Notes under the pieces: model-generated
Databases searched by the model: none
Seen by the model: the letters and a program-made list of their open reading frames with translations, nothing else
Told to the model about the DNA's origin: nothing
Origin: Verrucomicrobiota bacterium
GTDB lineage: Bacteria > Verrucomicrobiota > Verrucomicrobiia > Chthoniobacterales > UBA10450
Assembly: GCA_003219945.1 (NCBI GenBank)
Contig: QHQV01000066.1
Span: 1 to 6,189 of the forward strand
Length of the DNA stretch: 6,189 nucleotides
Reading direction: 5' to 3'
Shown here: positions 1-5,577 of the stretch, one piece after another
Position numbering within the stretch: the first letter of the stretch is position 1
Layout: every line of letters begins with the position of its first letter
Position numbers and translations under genes: made by a program

Positions 1-855
1 GATGATTCGCACGTTCGCGTGAAGCGTTTTTGATGAACCGACGCGCTCGAAATCGCCGGTCTCGATGACCCGCAAGAGTTTTGCCTGTTGAGCAAGCGGG
101 ATATTTGCGATCTCATCCATGAACAGCGTGCTCTCATCGGCGAGCTCGAAACGCCCTGCCCGATCCGTTTTTGCGTCAGTAAACGCGCCTTTCACGTGCC
201 CGAATAATTCGCTCTCGAATAATGTCTCTGACAGACCGCCCATATTCACGATGATTATCGTTCGGGCCGCGCGCGGCGAAAGAGCGTGAATAGCCTGCGC
301 AATCAAACTTTTCCCAGTGCCGTTTTCTCCGGTAATCAGCACGTTCGCGTCCGATGGCGCGACGCGAGAAATCATTTCAACGACAGGCCGCATTGTGGGG
401 GATTGGGCGATCAAATCCGGCATGGTGCCGCGCAGCATTTCATTTTCCGCTTCAAGTTTCCGCTCCCGACGAAGCGCGGCAGCGAGCTCGATTTGTGTTT
501 TGACGATCGTCAGCAATCGCTGATTATCCCAAGGCTTAGTCACGAAATCGCGGGCACCGCGTTTCATTGCTTCCACGGCAAGTTCAATGGTAGCCCAAGC
601 CGTCATCACCACGATCGGCAGCGTCGAGTCGATTTCCTGAATTTTTGGAATCGCTGACAACCCTTCCTGGCCCGAAGTGGTGTCGCGCGTGTAGTTCAGA
701 TCCATTAGCAACAGCGCATACTCTTTCTTTTCCAGCGCATGAAAGATGCCGGAGAGCGAGGTAACTCCTTCGGTTTGGTAACCTTCGCTTTTCAGCAGAA
801 TGCGCAGTGCTTCGAGCACATCGCGTTGATCGTCCGCTAAAAGAATTCGAGCCAC
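1..855 (-). CDS. Sigma-54-dependent NtrC-family response regulator (C-terminus outside window)
   Basis: A two-component transcription activator: phosphorylation of the receiver domain should drive the AAA+ domain to remodel sigma-54 RNA polymerase. The 285 visible residues read without interruption. Receiver, about residues 1-120: acidic pocket D8/D9, phospho-acceptor D52 in a MDLNYTRDTTSG context, T85 and K107 (TKPW). Linker, about 120-148, probably a coiled coil. AAA+ from about 150: Walker A GENGTGKS at 176-183, the sigma-54 contact loop GAFTDA at 223-228, Walker B LFMDE ending at D247/E248. The rest of the AAA+ domain and any DNA-binding HTH lie beyond base 1. Start chosen: GTG at 853-855, giving the typical ARILLADD opening; an in-frame TAG at 871-873 rules out starts further upstream. 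No good Shine-Dalgarno is seen. Regulators of this subtype are often encoded beside MacB/FtsX transporters, which fits the permease upstream, but the real target is inferred. The partner kinase is not in the window. Confidence 0.95.
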   Translation of the reverse strand, partial: MARILLADDQRDVLEALRILLKSEGYQTEGVTSLSGIFHALEKKEYALLLMDLNYTRDTTSGQEGLSAIPKIQEIDSTLPIVVMTAWATIELAVEAMKRGARDFVTKPWDNQRLLTIVKTQIELAAALRRERKLEAENEMLRGTMPDLIAQSPTMRPVVEMISRVAPSDANVLITGENGTGKSLIAQAIHALSPRAARTIIIVNMGGLSETLFESELFGHVKGAFTDAKTDRAGRFELADESTLFMDEIANIPLAQQAKLLRVIETGDFERVGSSKTLHANVRII

Positions 856-870
856 GGCTAAATGTTTTTT

Positions 871-966
871 CTAACCCAGGGCTCCAAAAGCGAGCCCCAG
901 GCCGTAAGTCACTACAGCAACGATTATGCCAATCCAGGTCATCTCCAGACCTGATGCCCACCACGA
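871..966 (-). repeat. Direct repeat, distal copy (VIT1 gene 3' end)
   Basis: This 96-base stretch matches 2716-2811 in the same orientation with 86 of 96 identical bases by hand alignment and no gaps. Nine of the ten differences fall at third codon positions of the VIT1 reading frame, and the tenth makes the single I/V change. Similarity stops at the stop codon on the downstream side; on the other side a weaker match resumes after a 48-base gap (shared run CCGAAGGAGG). Confidence 0.92.
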
Positions 967-993
967 AAGATTGATGCCGAAGGAGGTAAGCAT
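871..993 (-). pseudogene. 3' remnant of a second VIT1/CCC1 transporter gene (possible 40-aa membrane peptide)
   Basis: An open frame encodes the last transmembrane segment of a VIT1-family transporter. Its final 31 residues (SWWASGLEMTWIG onward) match the C-terminus of the intact gene at 2716-3882 with a single I/V change. Upstream, MLTSFGINL aligns with VIASFGISL of the intact protein, after which 16 residues (VAHFAVGALKSLITIR) are missing, a clean 48-base in-frame deletion. About 35 of 40 residues match outside the gap. The frame stays open upstream to about 1098 but there it runs antiframe through the permease gene, so the homologous part ends near 1000. An ATG at 991-993 could start a 40-residue single-pass peptide, but no Shine-Dalgarno precedes it. 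The stop is 15 bases before the GTG of the response regulator, so translational coupling is conceivable. Most likely a decayed paralogue or a recombination scar; a functional small peptide cannot be excluded. Confidence 0.78.
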
Positions 994-1021
994 CGTAACG
1001 CTCAAGTGATCTACATTTGGC

Positions 1022-2689
1022 TCACTCTTCCCGCAGGAGTTTGGATGGATCGACAGCAAGCGCTCGCAGCGATGGAATGGCGGATGCTGCAATGCCAAGC
1101 AGCGCCATCGTTAACACTGCGCTGACGACGACCACGGGATCTCGCGGATTAGCCTGATACACCACGTGCTCGAGTAACCGGCTGGCGAAGACGCCTAACA
1201 GCAGTCCCGCCAGTGATCCTAGTCCAAGCAACACGATTGGTCGTCCAACCGCAGCGCTCATTACGTGCTTCGTGCGCGCGCCTAAGGCCACGCGAATGCC
1301 GAGTTCCTTTATCCGGCGGCTCACGTTGTACGCGGCCATGCCGAAGATTCCGGTTACCGCCAGCATCGCAGCTAGCAGGCCCATCACACCCAGTCCTACG
1401 CTCGCCGCACGGGCTGGAAATAGCACTCGCGCCATTGCACCCGGCCAGGTCTGCACGGTAATCAGCGCATTCGGCTCAATAGCGCTCAGGGTGCGTTCGA
1501 GCGCAGTGACCATCTCGTTCTGCGCCCGCGTCGTCCGTACCACGAAGACCGCGACGGCGTTCTCAGTTTGCAATAACGGCAGAAACACGACCGGTTGTTG
1601 CGGCTCCATAATTTCGTAATACTTGCCGTCCTCCGTCACGCCCACCACTTCCGTCAGGTGATCCATAAGAATGAAGCGTTGTCCAATAGCGGGTGTTTCG
1701 CCCCACATCTTCCGCGCGAAGGTTTGATTCACGATGGCCACATACGGCGTCGTTTTGATGTCATGCCATGAGACATCCCGCCCGGTTAGGAGCCTGGTGC
1801 CCGCAGCCTTCAGATAACCGGGGGACATCGTAAAGACATATGGCGCCAGCACAGAATTGTTCAGATTGAAATCTGTCGTTTCTGGCGGGAAAACGGGAAC
1901 GCCGCGCAGCCCGCCGGTAAACGGCACGCTGTTCACCTCACCCGCCGTCGTTACACCTGGAATCCTCCGCACCGCCTCAAGCATTGCTTTCTTTTTCACA
2001 AGCAGCGCGTCACCTGGCTGTTCTATTTCACTCAAGTCTATGTTGGCGAGCATTGCTCCCTCCGGATGAAAACCCAGCGGAGCATGTAACATGCGAACCA
2101 TGCCGCGGACGGCGACCAGCGAGGCCGTCACGAGCAACGTGCAGATCGCAATTTGTGCGCCGAGCAACAGGTCCCGCAGAGTAAATCGGCGCAGCCGCGT
2201 TGAATCTACTGATCCGCTTTTCATCGCCTGTAACGGACTGCTCTGCGACACCTGCCGCGCCGGAATCATCCCAAACAACAGCGCGCTTACCAAGGTCAGG
2301 ATCAGAGCTGCGAGCAGATCGAAATAGTTGCTGGTGACTGCATAGCCAGAGACATTCCTCACGGCATCACCCCAGCGCAGTCTCGCCTGACAGTATCCAT
2401 CGAAGCCCCCGATATCGCTAAAGGTGGTGTTTCGCTGCTGGATGTCCCCGAACGCGGGATACGATGTCGTCAGCGCCTTCCCACTAGTCCACGAACCGAT
2501 GCGGAGCTGGTAGAGATTTTGCGGGGCGCTTACTTCCAGCGGGTGCAGCAGGACCGCATTCACGACTCCGAAGACAAGGACGTTTGCCCCAATCCCCAGC
2601 ATCAGAGTGACTAAAGCTACGAGTGTGAACGCGGGCGACTTCCAAAGCACGCGCAGCGCATAACGAATATCCAGCAGCAGGTCATGCAT
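1022..2689 (-). CDS. FtsX/MacB-type ABC transporter permease, apparently internally shortened
   Basis: A 555-residue inner-membrane permease of the MacB/FtsX superfamily, resembling the duplicated orphan permeases of Acidobacteriota. The N-terminus (DIRYALRVLWKSPAFTLVALVTLMLGIGAN) is the typical first helix, about 18-48, followed by the start of a periplasmic MacB core domain to about residue 125. The sequence then jumps from TSNYFDLL directly into a late FtsX helix (LILTLVSALLFGMIPAR, about 129-145). A second half follows in normal order: helix about 174-197, periplasmic core about 205-415, and helices near 428-452, 484-505 and 517-540, with the FtsX motif RRIKELGIRVALGAR at 458-472. Family members of this two-half type are usually about 800 residues, so roughly 250 are missing, mostly the first periplasmic domain and helices. 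The frame is otherwise clean. Start is ATG 2687-2689, 26 bases after the VIT1 stop. No ATPase partner gene is visible. Whether it still functions is uncertain. Confidence 0.9.
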   Translation of the reverse strand: MHDLLLDIRYALRVLWKSPAFTLVALVTLMLGIGANVLVFGVVNAVLLHPLEVSAPQNLYQLRIGSWTSGKALTTSYPAFGDIQQRNTTFSDIGGFDGYCQARLRWGDAVRNVSGYAVTSNYFDLLAALILTLVSALLFGMIPARQVSQSSPLQAMKSGSVDSTRLRRFTLRDLLLGAQIAICTLLVTASLVAVRGMVRMLHAPLGFHPEGAMLANIDLSEIEQPGDALLVKKKAMLEAVRRIPGVTTAGEVNSVPFTGGLRGVPVFPPETTDFNLNNSVLAPYVFTMSPGYLKAAGTRLLTGRDVSWHDIKTTPYVAIVNQTFARKMWGETPAIGQRFILMDHLTEVVGVTEDGKYYEIMEPQQPVVFLPLLQTENAVAVFVVRTTRAQNEMVTALERTLSAIEPNALITVQTWPGAMARVLFPARAASVGLGVMGLLAAMLAVTGIFGMAAYNVSRRIKELGIRVALGARTKHVMSAAVGRPIVLLGLGSLAGLLLGVFASRLLEHVVYQANPRDPVVVVSAVLTMALLGIAASAIPSLRALAVDPSKLLREE

Positions 2690-2715
2690 GAGTTTCCGTC
2701 CGTCGCCTCAGTTGA

Positions 2716-2811
2716 TTAACCCAGCGCTCCAAAGGCGAGCCCAAGGCCGTAAGTCACTACAGCAACGATGACGCCAATCCAAGTCATCTCCAGACCGGAG
2801 GCCCACCATGA
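2716..2811 (-). repeat. Direct repeat, proximal copy (VIT1 gene 3' end)
   Basis: The last 31 codons plus stop of the intact MbfA-like gene, duplicated at 871-966 in the same orientation. The pair brackets 1749 bases that hold the permease gene. Recombination between the two copies would remove the permease and leave one VIT1 gene next to the response regulator. Confidence 0.92.
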
Positions 2812-3882
2812 GCGGATTGTGATAAGCGATTTCAGGGCGCCGACGGCAAAGTGCGCGACGAGACTGATTCCGAAGGAGGCGATAACGGCATCGAGGCCGC
2901 CGGAGAAAAAGAACGGAATGATCGGAACAAACGCACCGATTGCCGTGGAAATGCCGGCTGATAAAGCAGCGGTCCAATGATTCGGAAACCGATGCTCGGA
3001 TAAGCCGAGCTCGCTTTGCGCCATCACCTGCACGAATTGCTCGGGTTGTTCCGCCAGGCGCTCCGCCATTTTCTGCGATTCTTCAGGAGTGAATCCTTGC
3101 AATTGATAGAAGAGCGACATCTCTTCGATTTCTTCTTCAGGATTCTCTTCCACCTCAGCGCGCTCGCGTGAGATTTCCGCTTCGTACACTTCCGCTTCAC
3201 TTTTTGCGGCAAGATACGCTCCTGCGCCCATCGACAGAGTGGAAGCGAGCATGCCCGCAAGACCGGAGATCAAAACATAATGCTGCTGATTATTTGTGGC
3301 GCCGGCGACGCCCGAAACAATTCCAAACACTGCGCCAAGCCCATCATTTGCGCCGTAAATTGCGTCAGCCACCCAACTGCCGCCGCGTCCATGCCAGCGT
3401 TCGCGCTTCAGGATCTTATCCAGCGCAGTGCGGGGGTTCGCTGACGGCACCATCGTGCTCAGCACTCGCGCATGAGCTTTTTCTTCGATCGCACTTTTTC
3501 GGAGAAATTCCTGAACGTCCTTTTCGCTGGCGAACGCGCGCTCGGCTTGATTGTGAAATTCTGCTTCCTGCCGTTCTTCCGTCGCTTCCATACGGCGAAT
3601 GGCAATTTCCGCTCCAGCGATTTTGTTCCACCACCGATTTAGACGGCGCCGAATCGTGTCTGTGTAAACAGGCGCATCGGCGCCGAGTTCCTTTAGCTTT
3701 GCTTCCCAACGCTGCGCATGACGCTCTTCTGCTTCTGCCATGCGCAAAAGAATGCCTTTGCGTTTTGCGTCGCGCTCACGTTCTGCGAGGTCGCGATAGG
3801 TTTGTGCGGTTTCGACTTCAGCCTGCCAGTTGCGCTTTGCAGCGTCGATCGTTTGCTGATGATCTTTCTGCTCTGCGGCCAT
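2716..3882 (-). CDS. mbfA: MbfA-like ferritin-domain/VIT1 iron (manganese) transporter
   Basis: A 388-residue fusion with the architecture of membrane-bound ferritin A, which in Rhizobiales exports iron and protects against iron and peroxide stress. Residues about 12-145 form a rubrerythrin-like four-helix bundle with candidate di-iron ligands: E22 in an E-x6-Y arrangement with Y29, E52/E53-x-H55, a glutamate-rich third helix (E92-E108), and E133/E134-x-x-H137. Residues about 165-388 are a VIT1/CCC1 domain: YGANDGLGAVFGIVSGVAGA at the first helix, a second helix near 201-225, a glutamate-rich cytosolic segment at 228-256 that in VIT1 proteins helps bind metal, and three C-terminal helices (about 304-328, 332-355, 366-387). 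Start is ATG 3880-3882, with no clear Shine-Dalgarno. It lies 87 bases after the DMT exporter gene. Iron export is inferred from architecture; manganese is an alternative substrate. The 3' end is duplicated at 871-966. Confidence 0.93.
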   Translation of the reverse strand: MAAEQKDHQQTIDAAKRNWQAEVETAQTYRDLAERERDAKRKGILLRMAEAEERHAQRWEAKLKELGADAPVYTDTIRRRLNRWWNKIAGAEIAIRRMEATEERQEAEFHNQAERAFASEKDVQEFLRKSAIEEKAHARVLSTMVPSANPRTALDKILKRERWHGRGGSWVADAIYGANDGLGAVFGIVSGVAGATNNQQHYVLISGLAGMLASTLSMGAGAYLAAKSEAEVYEAEISRERAEVEENPEEEIEEMSLFYQLQGFTPEESQKMAERLAEQPEQFVQVMAQSELGLSEHRFPNHWTAALSAGISTAIGAFVPIIPFFFSGGLDAVIASFGISLVAHFAVGALKSLITIRSWWASGLEMTWIGVIVAVVTYGLGLAFGALG

Positions 3883-3908
3883 GCCGCATTAAAGCGCAAG
3901 GCGCGGCG

Positions 3909-3944
3909 GTTTCCAATCGACCCTTAAGGTGCCGGACTGGAAAC
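3909..3944. promoter_or_regulatory. Dyad upstream of the MbfA-like gene (candidate operator)
   Basis: Arms GTTTCCA (3909-3915) and TGGAAAC (3938-3944) are perfect inverted repeats around a 22-base spacer whose centre holds the palindrome CCTTAAGG (3922-3929), offset by one base from the dyad centre. It sits 27-62 bases before the ATG of the iron transporter gene, a suitable place for an operator or a 5'-leader stem. No known iron-regulator box (Fur, Irr, DtxR) is recognised, so the role is inference only. Confidence 0.3.
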
Positions 3945-3969
3945 GATGCTCCTTGATGCGTCTCCTCCT

Positions 3970-4941
3970 TCAATCAGCAGGCTCGAACGCAGCGCTTAGC
4001 GCCGGCTCGATGCGCGCTCTTAGTTGTTGGGCCGTGATCATGAGTGCAACGGAACCGATGATGAGAGCGGCAGCAATTAACGTGCGTACGGTGACGGTTT
4101 CACCTGCGAAAAGAGTGCCGAGCAGGACAGCGACAACAGGATTCACATACGCGTAAGTGGCGACCTTCGCCGGATCGCAGTGACGCAGCAGCCAAATGTA
4201 AGCCGTGTACCCAACAACGGCGCCGATAATTACGAGATAAACAAATGAGCCGAGCGACAACATGGAAACGGAACTGGGATGAAACTGCGGCAGTTCGCCG
4301 GTGACCACGCCCGCGAGCAAAAGCAATATGCCGCCACAGATCATTTGTTGAGCAGCAGTGAGAAATGGTGAGGCTGCGTGTTTCGCAGCGCGCGAGTAAA
4401 GTGAGCCCGCCGACCAAATAAAACTACTGACAAGCAGGATCGATATTCCGATGGCAGGATTTCGTCCGCCTGACGAGTGAAGATGCAGACCCGGTCCGAA
4501 CAGGATTCCCACCCCCACAAAACCGCCGGCAAGCCCCATCCACATAGTTGGCGTCGGTCGTGGCGCCATTCCCGTGGCCCACCCCAGCAGCACGATGTAA
4601 ATTGGAACGATTGCTACGATCAACGCTGCCAATCCGGAATCGATATATTGTTCCGAGATCGTCACGCCGCCATTGCCGCCGAGAAGCAAACACGCGCCGA
4701 TGATGAATGACGTGCGCCAGTTCGCCCAAGTCGATTTGCCGATCCCCTGTGACCAGGCAATTGCATACATGATCATGCCGGCCAACACGAATCGCGCGCC
4801 TGCCATTAGAAACGGCGGAATGGTTTCAATGGAGAACCGAATGCCGAGATACGTGGAGCCCCAAATCACGTACAGCGCAGCAAACGCGATGATAACGAGT
4901 GTTTTCTTTGGGGCGGCCATTGAGGAATGACAATGTCGCAT
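3970..4941 (-). CDS. yedA: YedA-like EamA-family (DMT) exporter
   Basis: An inner-membrane drug/metabolite transporter of 323 residues, the usual length, with two EamA domains (about 15-148 and 163-305) and about ten hydrophobic helices. It resembles E. coli YedA along its length: YVIWGSTYLGIRFSIET (24-40), MAGARF (46-51), GNGGVTISEQYIDSGLAALIVAIVP as a continuous block near 89-113, and YAYVNPVVAVLLGTLFAGE (263-281). The substrate is not predictable; family members export amino acids or other small metabolites. The longest start is ATG 4939-4941, but ATG 4918-4920 gives a shorter N-terminus (MAAPKKTLVI) closer to family practice; neither has a clear Shine-Dalgarno. The stop at 3970-3972 is followed at once by an AAGGAGGAGA sequence with no start codon behind it. 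It may share a transcript with the MbfA-like gene 87 bases downstream, since no T-rich terminator separates them. Confidence 0.93.
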   Translation of the reverse strand: MRHCHSSMAAPKKTLVIIAFAALYVIWGSTYLGIRFSIETIPPFLMAGARFVLAGMIMYAIAWSQGIGKSTWANWRTSFIIGACLLLGGNGGVTISEQYIDSGLAALIVAIVPIYIVLLGWATGMAPRPTPTMWMGLAGGFVGVGILFGPGLHLHSSGGRNPAIGISILLVSSFIWSAGSLYSRAAKHAASPFLTAAQQMICGGILLLLAGVVTGELPQFHPSSVSMLSLGSFVYLVIIGAVVGYTAYIWLLRHCDPAKVATYAYVNPVVAVLLGTLFAGETVTVRTLIAAALIIGSVALMITAQQLRARIEPALSAAFEPAD

Positions 4942-4976
4942 TCGTTACGCAGAGCAACCGCGCGAATGGATTGTAG

Positions 4977-4997
4977 AGGCGTTTGTGGCAAACGCCT
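4977..4997. repeat. Perfect inverted repeat, 9-bp stem, 3-base loop
   Basis: AGGCGTTTG (4977-4985) pairs perfectly with CAAACGCCT (4989-4997) around the loop TGG. It lies between the DMT exporter start and the end of the small membrane protein gene. No T-run follows on either strand, so it is not a classic intrinsic terminator; it could be a REP-type element, a transcript-end stabiliser or a protein-binding site. Confidence 0.75.
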
Positions 4998-5005
4998 TAC
5001 CATTG

Positions 5006-5024
5006 GGTGCTTGACACAAGCACC
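5006..5024. repeat. Perfect inverted repeat, 8-bp stem, 3-base loop
   Basis: GGTGCTTG (5006-5013) pairs perfectly with CAAGCACC (5017-5024) around ACA. Like its neighbour at 4977-4997 it has the form GG-n-G-n-TTG, three bases, CAA-n-C-n-CC, only 8 bases away. The shared design suggests two units of one element type. No T-run follows. Confidence 0.75.
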
Positions 5025-5045
5025 GTTACGCCTGTTAGCGGGTCG

Positions 5046-5306
5046 CTACGCGCCGCGTTTGAAAAGGAATCGATAGAGCAGCAACAGGATCATGGCGCCG
5101 ACGACCGACATAATCCAGCCGGCGACGTAATTCTCGCCCGCAAAGACGCGGCCAATCCACGTCCCAACGAACGCCCCCGCGATGCCGAGTAGAATCGTGA
5201 TAATGCAACCGCCGGGATCTCTTCCCGGCATCAGCAGTTTCGCAATCGCACCGATGACAAGACCAACAAGAATAGTCCAAATAATTGAATGAGCGCCAAA
5301 GTCCAT
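5046..5306 (-). CDS. GlsB/YeaQ/YmgE-family small membrane protein
   Basis: An 86-residue inner-membrane protein of the transglycosylase-associated (GlsB/YeaQ/YmgE) family, whose members are about 80-90 residues, are often stress-induced, and have no firmly established biochemical role. The signature AKLLMPGRDPGG is at 22-33, after the first glycine-rich helix (about 8-24); two further helices lie near 34-54 and 61-81, and the C-terminus is basic (FKRGA). ATG 5304-5306 is preferred over the in-frame ATG at 5340-5342 because the former gives the family's usual N-terminus; the 12 extra residues are polar and unlike relatives. No strong Shine-Dalgarno is seen. It lies downstream of serA across a 271-base gap, so it probably has its own promoter. 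The stop codon falls inside a 5-bp hairpin (5036-5048). Confidence 0.92.
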   Translation of the reverse strand: MDFGAHSIIWTILVGLVIGAIAKLLMPGRDPGGCIITILLGIAGAFVGTWIGRVFAGENYVAGWIMSVVGAMILLLLYRFLFKRGA

Positions 5307-5577
5307 AAGCCGAGTTGTATTAACTTGAATCGCGCGGCGCAAGGAAATTTGGTTTGGAACGAAACAATCGCTTCTTTAGCCACGCGCCTGTGGCGTGGGT
5401 TCGCAGCGCAACGCCAGAACGCTGAGCAGCACACGAGCCCCGCGTATTGTTTCCGGCGCCCGCCGGAAACTCTTCCCCAAAAGCACAGGTTCCCAGCTCA
5501 ATGCGAACAAATTCCGGCGATTGGCGAGGGCGCCAACTGCTGCACGCGATGGCGCGTGCGCTCCCCAGAAAGGGGCC
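5307..5577. other. Non-coding stretch with several small hairpins
   Basis: No convincing gene on either strand. Inverted repeats seen: 5380-5385/5393-5398 (CCACGC/GCGTGG, 7-base loop, with an alternative GCCAC/GTGGC pairing at 5379-5383/5390-5394); 5449-5457/5462-5470; 5521-5526/5531-5536 (TTGGCG/CGCCAA, 4-base loop); 5542-5547/5554-5559 (GCACGC/GCGTGC, 6-base loop); 5563-5566/5572-5575 (CCCC/GGGG, 5-base loop). The three nearest the serA stop may form its 3' end; none has a T-run. The promoter of the small membrane protein gene should lie in the left part, but I see no convincing -35/-10 pair. Confidence 0.6.
5449..5470. repeat. Perfect inverted repeat, 9-bp stem, 4-base loop
   Basis: GTTTCCGGC (5449-5457) pairs perfectly with GCCGGAAAC (5462-5470) around GCCC. 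It is the strongest hairpin between serA and the small membrane protein gene. Without a following T-run it is not a standard terminator. Confidence 0.72.

Noticed and set aside
879..897. Hairpin GGGCTC/GAGCCC at the end of the VIT1 remnant as a terminator
   Set aside because: It lies inside coding sequence of the remnant and no T-run follows on the minus strand; the equivalent place in the intact copy has only a weaker 4-bp version.
584..964. A 126-codon minus-strand frame spanning the VIT1 remnant and the regulator start
   Set aside because: It is out of frame with both recognisable proteins and gives low-complexity arginine/serine-rich sequence without family features.
967..2715. Permease interval as a transposon or insertion sequence
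   Set aside because: No transposase, no terminal inverted repeats and no short target-site duplication; the flanking repeats are coding VIT1 sequence of 96 bases.
3168..3956. A 262-codon open frame on the plus strand
   Set aside because: It lies antisense to the well-supported MbfA-like gene, its translation is rich in R, C and P with no recognisable domain, and it is explained as a shadow of the opposite frame.
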